Positions 42,806-53,145 are shown, counted from the first letter of the stretch. The stretch is 64,000 nt of DNA from Nocardia rhamnosiphila NBRC 108938 (GCF_000720425.1 NZ_JOAJ01000005.1:248001-312000); one strand, 5' to 3'. Numbers and translations: made by a program. Notes: a model not told the origin generated them from the sequence alone.

Positions 42806-45800
42806 ATGCACACTGCCCGCCGTCCTTTTCTCGGTAGTCGACGGCGTCGTTCGGGAAGCCCGCTGTTCGCCCAGCTGCTGACCGCCGCCGTCGAATCCGC
42901 CGCCACCGAGGTGGCGATCCGCTTCAACCCGACGGGCGACCCGGCCCACCAACGCGAGATCACCTACCAGGAGCTGGACGAAGGATCCTCACGACTGGCC
43001 CGGGAACTGATCGAACGCGGAATCGGACCGGGCGACACGGTGGCGATCGGGCTTGCGCGTAGCCCCGAATCGGTGCTCGCGATATGGGCGATCGCGAAAA
43101 CCGGCGCCGCCCATGTGCCGATCGACCCGGGGCTACCCGGCGACCGGATCGACCGGCTGGCCGCCGGTTCGGGAGCTGTTCTCGGCCTGACGACTTCACG
43201 CTATCGATCCGCGCTCGGCCGGTCCCTGTACTGGATGGAACTGGACGATCCGGTGCAGGCCGAACGGATCACGCGACGGGCGCGGCATCCGATCTCCTAC
43301 GCCGACCGGGTCCGGATGCTCGACGCGCGCCATCCCGCCTATATCGCCTACACCTCCGCTCCTGGCGGGGAACACACCGGTGTGGTGGTCCCGCACAGCG
43401 GACTGGCCCCGGTGGTCGCGGCGGCCACCGACCATTACGGCATCACCAGCGATTCCCGGGTGGCTCACATGTGCTCCCCGGACGTCGACGTCTCGGTGCT
43501 GGAACTATTGCTGACCTTCAGCTCCGGCGCCACGCTGGTGCTCGTCCCCGCGGGAACGTCCGACGGCCGGCACCTCACCGATCTGCTGGCGCGGGAACAG
43601 GTGACCCATGTGCTCACCACCCCGGCGGCACTGGCCTCCGTGGACCCGGCGGGGCTCACCGGCCTGCACGTGGTCGCCGCCATCGGTGGCGCATGCGACT
43701 TCGAGCCGATCGGCCGCTGGGCGCACGAGCGGAACTTCTTCACCGGCTACGGCCGCACCGAAGCCGGTGTCATCGCGACCGGACCCGGTACGACGGCGCC
43801 GGGGGCACCGATCACGGTCGGCCCGGCCCTGAACGGGGCCGGTGTTTTCGTTCTCGACGCCCGGTTGCGGCCGGTACCCACCGGTGTGGTGGGTGAGCTC
43901 TACCTCTCCGGGCCGGCGCTGGCGCACGGGTACCTCGGGCGGCGCGGACTCACCGCGCAGCATTTCGTCGCGGCGCCCTTCGGCGCCGAACTCGGCCGGC
44001 CCGGTGCCCGGATGTACCGCACCGGCGACCTGGTGCGGCGGATCGTCACGCCGCGCGGCGAAGAGCTCGAATATCTGGGCCGCAGCGGTACCCGGGCGGA
44101 GGGGCGCGGGGCCGGGCGGGGCGAGGTTCCGCACACTCCGAGCGGTGAGTTCGACCCGGGTGCGCTGCCGCAACGTCCGCGCGGATTCGCGAGGGGAACG
44201 GTCTCGCCGAAACCGGCGGAGCCCGAAGTGCTGCCCGTGAGTATCCGCGAGCCGGCGCCGACGCCCATTAACGAGTCCGGTCATGGTGATCCGCGTGAAG
44301 GCAGGCGCGCGGCCGTGGGCTCTCCGGCTTCGGGTCGCGAGGACGAGCGCAGAGTGCTGCCGGAACGCGGGCGCGGGATCGGGCACGAAGAGCCTTCAGC
44401 GGGCGAGTCCGACGGGGCTGTACTGCCGGGATCTTCGCGCGAGGGCGGTGCGGTGCCGGCGGGTTCGGCCGACGACTTCGAACATGTCGCGCTGCCGATG
44501 CGTTCGCGTGGGCTTGGAGGAGAGGCGCTGCCGGGATCTTCGCGTGTGCGCGAGGGTGACGAGGTACCGGGGAGTTCGGCCGAGGAAACCAAACGGGTTG
44601 CGCTGCCGCAACGTTCGCGTGGGTCGGGGGGTGAGGTGCCGCCGGCTTCGGGTCGTGAGTTCGATCGGGCTGTACTGCCGGGGTCCTCGCGTGGGCGCGA
44701 GGGCGGTGAGGTGTCGGTGGGTTCGGGCCGTGAGTTCGATCGGGCCGCGCTGCCGGGATCTTCGCGTGGACGCGAGGGGAACGAGGCGCCGGTGGGTTCG
44801 GCCGACGGGATCGAACGAGCTGGGCTGCCGCAACGTTCGCGTGGGCCGGGGGGAGAGGCGCCGCCGGTTCCGGGTGGTGAGGTCGGTCGAGGTGCGCTGC
44901 CGGGATCTTCGCGGGGGCGCGAGGGTGGTGCGGTGCCGGTGGGTTCGGCCGACGGGATCGAACATGGTGCGCTACCGCAACGTTCGCGTGGACCCGGGGC
45001 GGGGAGGCAGTCGGTTCCGGGGCGTGAGGTCGGTCGAGGCGTGCTGCCGGGATCTGCGCCTGAGCTCGGGGGCGGTGCGGTGCCGGCGGGGTCGGCCGAT
45101 GATTTCGACCGTGCCGCGCTGCCGCAACGCTCGCGTGGGCTCGGAGGAGAGGTGCTGCCGGGATCCGCGGCTGCGCGCGGGGGCGGTGCGGTGCCGCTGG
45201 AGCGGTCCGGCGAGTTCACGCCCGGAGCACTACCTCGAAACGGGAGGCCGGGCCGCGGAGAGGTTCCGCAGCAGCGGGACACCGGGCTTGGTCGGAGTGC
45301 GCTGCCGCAACGTTCGCGTGGGTTCGCGGAGGAAGCCGTCCCGCCTGCCGTGACGGACGCGGCGGTGCGCGATGCGCGGCCGGAATCCGGGCGCGTGGGT
45401 GGGCCGGGGGAGGGTCTGTCGCCTTCGGCCCGACCGTTCGAGCGCGGAGGGCCGGCGGAGAACTGGCGCAGCGCCCGAGGGGACGCGGTTTCGCCGGGTC
45501 CGGCGGGACCGCCCGACCACCTGACCCGGCGTGGGTATGCGCGCGGGTTCGGGCAGCAGGAGACTCCGCCGATCCCGGCCGACGGTATCGGTGCGGTGCC
45601 GCCGACCCCGATCCTGGCCGAGTACCTGGCGGGGGGTGTGCATTCCGGTTTCGCGCAGACCGCGGTGCTGGCGTTGCCGGAGGGGATCGATCGGGCCTGG
45701 ACGGCGGCGGTCCTCGGTGCCGTGGTGGAGCGGCACGATATGTTGCGGGCGCGGCTGGCGGCCGAGGACGGGCAGTACCGGTGGGAGGTTCCCGACAGTG

Positions 45801-48800
45801 GGCCGGTCGGGGAGAGCTGGCTGCTCGCCGAGGTCGAGGTGCCCGCGGGGTCCCGTCCGGCCGAGGTCGCCGGTTCGGCGATGGAAACGACTGTGGCGCG
45901 CCTGGATCCGCTCGGGGGCCGGATGGTCGCCGCGACCCGGCTGTGTCGTGCGGGTGCTCGCGACGCGCTGCTGCTCGCCGTGCACCACTATGTGGTCGAC
46001 AGTGTGTCCTGGCAGATCCTCCTGGCGGATCTGGCTCGGGCCTGGGCGCAGGTGGCCGGTCGGCGGCGTCCCGAACTGCCCCCGGTCGCCACGTCGTTCC
46101 GGCGCTGGGCGCAGGCGGCGGCCGAACCCGTCGCGCCACCGGACCGCGACACCGCTCTCGCCGAGTGGCGGAAGGTGCTGGCCACCCCGGACCCGCTGCT
46201 CGGGGTACGGGCGATCGACCCCACCACCGATACCCACGCGTCGGTGTACCGGTTCGCGGTGGAGGTGCCGGCAGATATCGCCGAGGTGGTGGTGACCGAG
46301 GTACCGGTGCTGTACCGGACGAATCGCGAAGGTCCGCTGCTGGCCGCGCTCGCCTTGGCGGTGCGGAACTGGCGGTCCCGGCGCGGGGTGGACTGCGCGA
46401 CCACCCGGGTCCGGCTGTTCGGCGACGGCCGCGCGGAATCGGTACTGCCCGGGGCGGATCTCACCCGTACTGTCGGCTGGTTCGATACGGCATATCCGGT
46501 GGTCCTGGACCTCGGCGATATCGATCCCCGGGCCGCACTGGCCGCGGGTCCGGTGACCGCCGCGCTACTGCGTTCGGTGAAGGAACAGCTGGTGGGCCTC
46601 CCGCGGCCGCTCGGTTTCGGGTTGCTGCGCCGGTCGGACCCCGGTGAATTCGACGGGTCCGTGGCACAGATCGGTTTCGCCTGTACGGGCCGGTTCGCGG
46701 TGCCGGGTGACGACGAGACGGCCTGGCGGCCGCTCGGTGAACTCGGCGGGTTCGAGACCGCGTTCGACCGGGATATGCCGGCGGAGACGGTGATCGATAT
46801 CGAAGCCGTCGTCGGCGGCGACGGACGGATCACGGCCTCGTTCGCCTATGTCGCCGATATCGTCGACGAGCCGGCGGTCCGGGAGCTGGCCGACGAATGG
46901 CTGGCCGCGGTCAATGCCATCGCCCGGCATATCGCCGACCCGGCGGCCGGCGGCCTGACTCCCTCGGATCTGCCACTGGTCCGCGTCGGGCAGCGAGAGC
47001 TCGATACCTGGCGCGCGGAGCACCCGGGCCTGGTCGATGTGCTGCCGCTCGCCCCGCTGGGCGCGGGGCTGTTCTTCCATTCCCAGTTCACGGTGGGCGG
47101 TCCCGACGACTATGTGATGTTGTTCGCCGTCGAACTCGGGGGCGTCATAGATCTGGACCGCTTGCACCGGGCCGCGCAGGGGCTCGTCGACCGGCATCCG
47201 GTACTGCGCACCGCGTTCGTGACGGCCGCCGACGGGTCGCCGGTGCAGTTGGTGACCGAGGCCGTCGCGGTGCCGTGGCTGGTGTCCGGCGATGTCGGCG
47301 ACTACGAGATCCCGGAACTGCTGGAGAGCGAACGGCTCACCCGGTTCGCACTCGATACCGCGCCGCTGCTGCGGTTCACGGTGTATCGCACGGTATCCGG
47401 CCGCACCCATCTCGTGCTGGCCGCGCACCAGCTGCTTTTCGACGGCCGGTCGGCGCAGATCCTGCTCGCGGATCTGCTGACCCTCTACGCCCGCCACGGT
47501 GACCCGGCGGCGCTGCCGCGGCCCCCGGCCTATAGCGACTATCTGGGGTGGCTGGCGCGGCAGGACACCGCGGCCGCCCGGGCTCGCTGGGCGGAGGTAC
47601 TGCGGGGCGCCCGGCCGACCGAACTCGCTCCGGTGCTCGCCCCGCCCACTCGACCGGAGACCGGGATCGGGAAGGTCGATCTCGCGCTCGGCGATGTCGA
47701 GACAGCCGCTATGGCGGCGTACGCGGCCGAGGCCGGGGTGACGGTCGAGACCGTGGTGCAGGCGCTGTGGGCGCTGTTGCTGGCGGGTCTGACCGGCCGC
47801 CGGGACATCGTGTTCGGTGCCGTGGTCGCCGGGCGTCCGGCCGGGCTGAGCGGCGTCGGTGAGATGGCCGGTCTGTTCGCCAACACCATCCCGATGCGGG
47901 TGCGTTTCGAACCCGGGTGGACCGTTCGGGATCTGCTGGTCCGCATCCACTCCGAACAGCATGGCCTGCGCGACTATCACCATCTGAGCGCCGCCGATAC
48001 AGCGCCGGGTGCGGCGGGCCTTTTCGATACCCTGCTGGCCTACGACCCACACCCGGTCGGCGCGACACGCCCGGCCACTGCCGGTGGCCTCGACGGGCTC
48101 GAAGTGCTGGAGCCGACCTCCCGTGCCCTCACCCACTACCCGGTGACGCTGATGGCGGAGCCGGCGGACCGGCTGCTGCTGCGCCTGTGGTACCGCCGGG
48201 AACTCATCGACGAATCCGCGGCCGGCGCCCTCTCCGTATTACTGCACGCGCTCGTGGGCCAGCTGCTGGCGGTGCCTGTGGAACTCGGCTCGACTCCGGC
48301 CGCGGATTGGTGGCGGCCCCCCGGCGCGCTCGTCGGCCGCGCCGAGCTGCCCGCCGATCGACCGCGCCCGGCCGCCCCGTCCGGACGCTGCGGTCAGGTG
48401 ACGCGGGAGCTGAATATCGACCTGCTCGATTCGCTGAACGATATCGCGACGTATCAGGAGACGACCGCGTTCACCGTGATACAGGCGGCGCTGGCCATTC
48501 TGCTGGCCCGGCTGTCGGGGCACCGGGATATCGCGGTCGGGGCGTTCAGCACCCAGCACGCCGCGGCCGGATTGTCGGTACTGCATACCGATCTGGATCC
48601 GGCGTTGCGCTTCGACGAACTGCTCGGCACCGCCCGCGTCGCCGGTGGCGCGCTCTTCGAGACCGGGGGCCGCGGCACCGAACGGCTGGGACAACTGATC
48701 GACACAGTGCGCACCGCCGCCGGGCAGCCGCCCTTCCGGGTGCTGCTGGCCACCACGGACGCGCCCGCCCGCCTGCCGGACATGCTCGACCTGCGGGTGG

Positions 48801-51800
48801 ACCTGCTGGATACCGGCGCCGAGGCACGGCTGACCTTCACCTACACCAGCGACCTGTTCGACGCGCCCACGCTCGGCGACCACGCGGACCGGCTGCTGCG
48901 GATCCTGTACGCCGTGGCCGCCGATCCGCACCGGATCGTGGGCGATATCGATCTGCTCGCCCCCGGCGAACGCGATCTGGTGCTGCGGGAATGGAACAGC
49001 GGCGGGGTCCGGGTGCCGGCGGTGACGCTGGTCGACCTCATCGAGGCCCAGGCCCGCCTGCGGCCGCGGTCTCCGGCCGTGCGATCCGGCGGGACCGCGC
49101 TGAGTTTCGAGGAACTGCTGAGCCGGTCGTATCAGGTGGCACGCGCCCTGATCGCCGCCGGGGCGGCCCCGGAAACCCTGGTGGCCGTGGCGGTGCCGCG
49201 GACCGAGGAGTTGCCGGTCGCGCTGCTCGGTGTGCTGCTGTCCGGTGCCGGTTATCTGCCGATCGACACCACCTTCCCGCGGCAGCGACTGGACTTCGTG
49301 CTCGCCGAGGCCCGCCCGGTCGCCGTCCTCACGACCGCCGCCGAACGAGATGCGGTCCCGGCCGTGGACGCGCCGGTGATCCTGCTCGCCGACACCGTCC
49401 ACCGTTCCACCGAGCCGGTCACCGACGCCGAGCGCCGTGCCCCGCTCCGCCCGGACAACCTGGCCTATGTCGTCCACACCTCCGGTTCCACCGGTGCGCC
49501 CAGGGCGGTGGCCGTGGCGCACCGCAACGTGGTGGAACTCTTCGCCAACACCCAGCTGCTGTTCGAATTCGACGACGCCGATGTGTGGACCCTGTTCCAT
49601 TCGGTCGCCTTCGATTTCTCGGTATGGGAACTGTGGTGCGCACTGGCCAGTGGCGGATCGGTGGTGGTGGTCGACCGGTCGGCCGCCCGGTCGCCCGAAC
49701 AGTTCCGGGAACTGCTCATCCGCGAACGGGTGACCGTGCTCAACCAGACACCGTCGGCGTTCTACCGACTCGCGGAGGCCGACCGGTCGGCCCACGGCGA
49801 CGGCGCCGGCGCACTCGCCCTGCGCTATGTGGTGTTCGGCGGCGAGGCGCTGGATCTGCGCCGGCTGCGGAGCTGGTACGAACGGCACGGCGGTCCCGAG
49901 ACGGATGGGCCGTGGCTGGTGAATATGTACGGCCTCACCGAGACCACCGTGCACGCCTCCTTCCTGGCTCTCGACGAAAAGCTGGTGGACAACCCGGCCG
50001 GTGTGATCGGCCGGGCGCTGCCCGGTCTGGACGCGTTCGTGCTGGACGAGCGCCTGCACCCGGCGCCGGTCGGTGTACCGGGCGAGATCTATGTGTCGGG
50101 GCGGCAGCTGACCCGCGGCTATCCGGACAGTCCAGGTGTCACCGCCACCCGATTCGTCGCCGACCCGTTCGGTGCGCCGGGGTCACGGATGTATCGCAGT
50201 GGTGATATCGGCCGCTGGGCCGCTTTCGGTGGCCGCGCCGATCTGGAATATGCCGGCCGTGGCGATGCGCAGGTGCAGTTGCGGGGGTTCCGGATCGAAC
50301 TCGGCGAGATCGAATCGGCCCTGCTGCGCTGCCCGGGGGTGGGCCGGGCGGTCGCGCTGGTGCGTACCGACGAGGTGGCCGGGGACCGGCTGCTCGGTTA
50401 TGCGGTGCCCGCCGCGGAGCAGGAGGTCGTGCTCGATCCGGCGCTGTTGCGCGAGCAGGTGGCCGAATTCCTGCCGGAATACATGGTTCCCGAGGCCCTG
50501 GTCGTCGTCGAGGAGCTGCCGCTGACCCCGCACGGGAAACTCGACCGGGACGCGCTACCGGTTCCGGCGGTGGCCGGCCGGGCGCCCTACACCGCCCCGG
50601 CGGGCCGGGTGGAAACGGTGGTGGCGGGTGTGTTCGCCGATCTGCTCGACGTCGAACGCGTCGGCGCCGCGGACGATTTCTTCGCGCTCGGGGGTAATTC
50701 GCTGACCGCCATCCGAGCGGTGGCCCGGATCAACGAGGCGCTGTCGGCCGAGCTCGTGGTACGCGTGCTGTTCGAGGCGCCGACGGTGGCCGCGCTGGCC
50801 GCGCGGGTGGTTCCCGGAGTCGTCCCCCAGGTGGAGCGACCGGCGCTGGCGCGGGTCGATCGGCCCGAACGAATCCCGTTGTCTCCGCGGCAATACCGGC
50901 TGTGGCCGGGCGATCGGCTCGTCCCGGATTCGGCGGTCCACAATATTCCGCTCGCCATCGGACTCGACGGCGCGCTCGATACGTCCGCGCTGCGCTACGC
51001 CCTGTCCGATGTCCTGGAACGGCATGAGGTACTGAGAACCCGCTACCCCGGTGGTCCGGACGGACTGCCGTACCAGGAGATCCTGCCGGTGGCGCAGGCG
51101 CTGCGCGGCGGCCTGGAGTCGGAGACCACCGAGGACGCGCTCGGCCGGATCGGCGAATTACTCGCGAGCGGTTTCGATGTGACCACGCAGGTCCCGTTGC
51201 GGGGGCTGCTGCTCACCACCGGCCCCGACCGGCATGTGCTGGCGTTGGTCGTGCACCGTATCGCCGCCGACCCGGCCTCGCTCGCACCGCTGGCGCGTGA
51301 CCTGATGACCGCGTACCTGGCCCGCGTCGGCGGGGAATCGCCGCGCTGGTCGCCGCTGCCGGTGCAGTACGCCGACTACGCGATCTGGCAGGGCGCGGTG
51401 CTCGGAGCGGATGCCGACGAGAACTCGGTCGCGGCAGCGCAATCGGCCCACTGGCGGGACCGGCTGCGCGGCGCGACCGGGGAACCGGAACTGCCGCTGG
51501 ACCGGCCGCGTCCGGCGATGCCCTCGATGCGGGGCGGCACCACGGGTTTCGCGGTGCCCGCCGAAGTCCACGAGGGCCTGGACCGGCTCGCCCGTGACCG
51601 CGGCGCCACGCTGTTCATGGTGTTGCACGCCGCGGTGAGCGTGCTGCTGCACCAGCTGACCGGCGCGGAAGACATTGTGGTCGGTACCCCGGTCGCCGGC
51701 CGGGGCGAGCGGGCACTCGACGAACTCGTCGGTATGTTCGCCAATACCCTCGCGTTGCGCACGCGCGTCGCCGCCGACCGGCCCTTCGCCGAACTGCTCG

Positions 51801-53080
51801 ACGAGACACGGGAAACCGGCCTGGCGGCGTTCGACAATGCCGATATCCCGTTCGAACAGGTCGTGCAGGTCGCGGCTCCAGAGCGGGCCACCGCACGCAA
51901 TCCACTGTTCTCCGTGCTGCTGACAGTGGGGAACGACGAGCAGGTCGCGCTGAAACTGCCGGCCCTGTCCGTGTGGTCGCTGGATTGCCGAGAGCTCACC
52001 GCCACCTTCGATCTGCGGATAGATATCGATCCCGGCCACGACGCCGACGGTGGGCCCGGTGAGCTGCACGCCGTACTCACCTATCCCACGGACCTCTTCG
52101 ACGAGGAGACGGTGCGGTCGTTCGGCCGCCGGCTGCGGCGGACGCTCACCGCGGTCGCCGCCGATCCACTGATGCCGGTGGGCGATATCGACTACGCGGA
52201 GGCGCCCGAGCGCCCCCGCGCACTCCCGCCCGCCGAGCAGCCGGCACCGGCCGCGACCGCGGGAACCGCGCTCGCCCAGACCCTGGGCGCCTCGGTGGAG
52301 GACGATCCGGAAGGTCCCGCGGTGGTGTGTGGCGAGGCGGCGGTGAGCTACCGCGAGCTCGACGCGCGGTCCTCGCGACTGGCGCGGGTGCTGATCGCGC
52401 GCGGATACGGTCCGGGCACCGGCGTGGTGAGTGCGCTGGAACGCGGGGTGGACGCGGTGGTGGCGACCTGGGCGGTACTGAAGGCGGGCGCCACGCTCGT
52501 GCCCGCCGATGCCCTGGAGGTCGCGGCGGCCGCGGAACTTGCGGTCGCGGCCGGACTGGCCGTGGGCCGGGCACCGGCCGCGCCCCACCTCGAATGGCTG
52601 CTGCTCGACGATCCGGCGCTCGCCGCGGAGATCGCCGCCGAATCGCCGCGGCCGGTCACCTACGCGCACCGGACGCAGCCACTGCGCGGCAGCGATCTGG
52701 TCGTGGTGGACGGTACCGGCCGGCAGGTGAGTTACGACCAGCTGGCCGCGGCGGTGACCCGGGTGCACACCGTCACCGGCCTCACCTACGAGGCCAGGAC
52801 CTACCGCGCCGGCCGCGGCGACAGTCCGGCGGCGGTACTGGAAACCGTGGCCGCCGGTGCCGCGGGCGCCTCGGTGGTGCTGCTCCCGGCAGAGCCGCCG
52901 GACGCGACCCCGGCGGGTGAGTGGATCACGCATCTGTGGTCCGACAGCGCCGGTCTGGCGGTACTCGACCCCGGCGTACTGGAGGATCTGACCACGCTGG
53001 TCCTCGACGAGCAGGATGAGCCGGGCGCGGCCTGGTCCGGCGTCGGCGCGGTGCTGGACCTGCCCACGCTACTGGGCTGA
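42806..53080 (+). CDS. NRPS-like megasynthase 1 (3424 aa), mostly degenerate
   Basis: ATG 42806; RBS-like GAGAGG 12 bases upstream. Domains: ~25-430 an A domain with P-loop AYTSAPGGEHTGVVV instead of TSGSTGxPKG, ending at EYLGR (422-426) without the C-terminal subdomain; ~431-915 low-complexity LPQR-rich segment; ~920-1385 epimerization-like domain with HHYVVDSVSW (His 1060/1061) and RTVGWFDTAYPV; ~1410-1840 C domain with HQLLFDG, so Gln 1542 replaces the catalytic His; ~1840-2058 a second C-domain half; ~2075-2590 a complete A domain (TSGSTGAPRA, GLTETTVHAS, Lys 2578 in HGKLDR); carrier domain LGGNSL with Ser 2632; ~2690-3140 C domain with HRIAADP; then a truncated A domain. No thioesterase. 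Only one A-T pair seems able to load an amino acid. Confidence 0.85.
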   Translation: MHTARRPFLGSRRRRSGSPLFAQLLTAAVESAATEVAIRFNPTGDPAHQREITYQELDEGSSRLARELIERGIGPGDTVAIGLARSPESVLAIWAIAKTGAAHVPIDPGLPGDRIDRLAAGSGAVLGLTTSRYRSALGRSLYWMELDDPVQAERITRRARHPISYADRVRMLDARHPAYIAYTSAPGGEHTGVVVPHSGLAPVVAAATDHYGITSDSRVAHMCSPDVDVSVLELLLTFSSGATLVLVPAGTSDGRHLTDLLAREQVTHVLTTPAALASVDPAGLTGLHVVAAIGGACDFEPIGRWAHERNFFTGYGRTEAGVIATGPGTTAPGAPITVGPALNGAGVFVLDARLRPVPTGVVGELYLSGPALAHGYLGRRGLTAQHFVAAPFGAELGRPGARMYRTGDLVRRIVTPRGEELEYLGRSGTRAEGRGAGRGEVPHTPSGEFDPGALPQRPRGFARGTVSPKPAEPEVLPVSIREPAPTPINESGHGDPREGRRAAVGSPASGREDERRVLPERGRGIGHEEPSAGESDGAVLPGSSREGGAVPAGSADDFEHVALPMRSRGLGGEALPGSSRVREGDEVPGSSAEETKRVALPQRSRGSGGEVPPASGREFDRAVLPGSSRGREGGEVSVGSGREFDRAALPGSSRGREGNEAPVGSADGIERAGLPQRSRGPGGEAPPVPGGEVGRGALPGSSRGREGGAVPVGSADGIEHGALPQRSRGPGAGRQSVPGREVGRGVLPGSAPELGGGAVPAGSADDFDRAALPQRSRGLGGEVLPGSAAARGGGAVPLERSGEFTPGALPRNGRPGRGEVPQQRDTGLGRSALPQRSRGFAEEAVPPAVTDAAVRDARPESGRVGGPGEGLSPSARPFERGGPAENWRSARGDAVSPGPAGPPDHLTRRGYARGFGQQETPPIPADGIGAVPPTPILAEYLAGGVHSGFAQTAVLALPEGIDRAWTAAVLGAVVERHDMLRARLAAEDGQYRWEVPDSGPVGESWLLAEVEVPAGSRPAEVAGSAMETTVARLDPLGGRMVAATRLCRAGARDALLLAVHHYVVDSVSWQILLADLARAWAQVAGRRRPELPPVATSFRRWAQAAAEPVAPPDRDTALAEWRKVLATPDPLLGVRAIDPTTDTHASVYRFAVEVPADIAEVVVTEVPVLYRTNREGPLLAALALAVRNWRSRRGVDCATTRVRLFGDGRAESVLPGADLTRTVGWFDTAYPVVLDLGDIDPRAALAAGPVTAALLRSVKEQLVGLPRPLGFGLLRRSDPGEFDGSVAQIGFACTGRFAVPGDDETAWRPLGELGGFETAFDRDMPAETVIDIEAVVGGDGRITASFAYVADIVDEPAVRELADEWLAAVNAIARHIADPAAGGLTPSDLPLVRVGQRELDTWRAEHPGLVDVLPLAPLGAGLFFHSQFTVGGPDDYVMLFAVELGGVIDLDRLHRAAQGLVDRHPVLRTAFVTAADGSPVQLVTEAVAVPWLVSGDVGDYEIPELLESERLTRFALDTAPLLRFTVYRTVSGRTHLVLAAHQLLFDGRSAQILLADLLTLYARHGDPAALPRPPAYSDYLGWLARQDTAAARARWAEVLRGARPTELAPVLAPPTRPETGIGKVDLALGDVETAAMAAYAAEAGVTVETVVQALWALLLAGLTGRRDIVFGAVVAGRPAGLSGVGEMAGLFANTIPMRVRFEPGWTVRDLLVRIHSEQHGLRDYHHLSAADTAPGAAGLFDTLLAYDPHPVGATRPATAGGLDGLEVLEPTSRALTHYPVTLMAEPADRLLLRLWYRRELIDESAAGALSVLLHALVGQLLAVPVELGSTPAADWWRPPGALVGRAELPADRPRPAAPSGRCGQVTRELNIDLLDSLNDIATYQETTAFTVIQAALAILLARLSGHRDIAVGAFSTQHAAAGLSVLHTDLDPALRFDELLGTARVAGGALFETGGRGTERLGQLIDTVRTAAGQPPFRVLLATTDAPARLPDMLDLRVDLLDTGAEARLTFTYTSDLFDAPTLGDHADRLLRILYAVAADPHRIVGDIDLLAPGERDLVLREWNSGGVRVPAVTLVDLIEAQARLRPRSPAVRSGGTALSFEELLSRSYQVARALIAAGAAPETLVAVAVPRTEELPVALLGVLLSGAGYLPIDTTFPRQRLDFVLAEARPVAVLTTAAERDAVPAVDAPVILLADTVHRSTEPVTDAERRAPLRPDNLAYVVHTSGSTGAPRAVAVAHRNVVELFANTQLLFEFDDADVWTLFHSVAFDFSVWELWCALASGGSVVVVDRSAARSPEQFRELLIRERVTVLNQTPSAFYRLAEADRSAHGDGAGALALRYVVFGGEALDLRRLRSWYERHGGPETDGPWLVNMYGLTETTVHASFLALDEKLVDNPAGVIGRALPGLDAFVLDERLHPAPVGVPGEIYVSGRQLTRGYPDSPGVTATRFVADPFGAPGSRMYRSGDIGRWAAFGGRADLEYAGRGDAQVQLRGFRIELGEIESALLRCPGVGRAVALVRTDEVAGDRLLGYAVPAAEQEVVLDPALLREQVAEFLPEYMVPEALVVVEELPLTPHGKLDRDALPVPAVAGRAPYTAPAGRVETVVAGVFADLLDVERVGAADDFFALGGNSLTAIRAVARINEALSAELVVRVLFEAPTVAALAARVVPGVVPQVERPALARVDRPERIPLSPRQYRLWPGDRLVPDSAVHNIPLAIGLDGALDTSALRYALSDVLERHEVLRTRYPGGPDGLPYQEILPVAQALRGGLESETTEDALGRIGELLASGFDVTTQVPLRGLLLTTGPDRHVLALVVHRIAADPASLAPLARDLMTAYLARVGGESPRWSPLPVQYADYAIWQGAVLGADADENSVAAAQSAHWRDRLRGATGEPELPLDRPRPAMPSMRGGTTGFAVPAEVHEGLDRLARDRGATLFMVLHAAVSVLLHQLTGAEDIVVGTPVAGRGERALDELVGMFANTLALRTRVAADRPFAELLDETRETGLAAFDNADIPFEQVVQVAAPERATARNPLFSVLLTVGNDEQVALKLPALSVWSLDCRELTATFDLRIDIDPGHDADGGPGELHAVLTYPTDLFDEETVRSFGRRLRRTLTAVAADPLMPVGDIDYAEAPERPRALPPAEQPAPAATAGTALAQTLGASVEDDPEGPAVVCGEAAVSYRELDARSSRLARVLIARGYGPGTGVVSALERGVDAVVATWAVLKAGATLVPADALEVAAAAELAVAAGLAVGRAPAAPHLEWLLLDDPALAAEIAAESPRPVTYAHRTQPLRGSDLVVVDGTGRQVSYDQLAAAVTRVHTVTGLTYEARTYRAGRGDSPAAVLETVAAGAAGASVVLLPAEPPDATPAGEWITHLWSDSAGLAVLDPGVLEDLTTLVLDEQDEPGAAWSGVGAVLDLPTLLG
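44390..45340 (+). repeat. Degenerate coding repeats of the LPGSSRG/LPQRSRG type
   Basis: CTGCCGGGATCTTCGCG recurs at about 44423, 44528, 44750 and 44898, and CTGCCGCAACGTTCGCG at about 44600, 44824, 45120 and 45304, in irregular alternation. They encode Gly/Ser/Arg/Glu-rich units with LPGSSRG and ALPQRSRG cores within the first NRPS-like protein. Low complexity, likely disordered. Confidence 0.8.
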
Positions 53081-53123
53081 CAGCGGGGCAGGGGCGACTT
53101 ACCGCAGGCCGCGGACTGTTTCG

Positions 53124-53145
53124 GCGCGGCCGGGCCCGGCCGCGC
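53124..53145. terminator. 22-bp perfect palindrome after NRPS-like gene 1
   Basis: Two halves GCGCGGCCGGG and CCCGGCCGCGC meet without a loop, 44 bp after the stop at 53080. A strong GC hairpin that may end transcription, so gene 2 may have its own promoter in the remaining ~220 bp. Confidence 0.55.

Noticed and set aside
46565..52933. Long open frames on the minus strand inside the NRPS-like genes
   Set aside because: They are antisense shadows caused by high GC; composition is Arg/Gly/His-rich without any recognisable fold, and the plus-strand domains are unambiguous.
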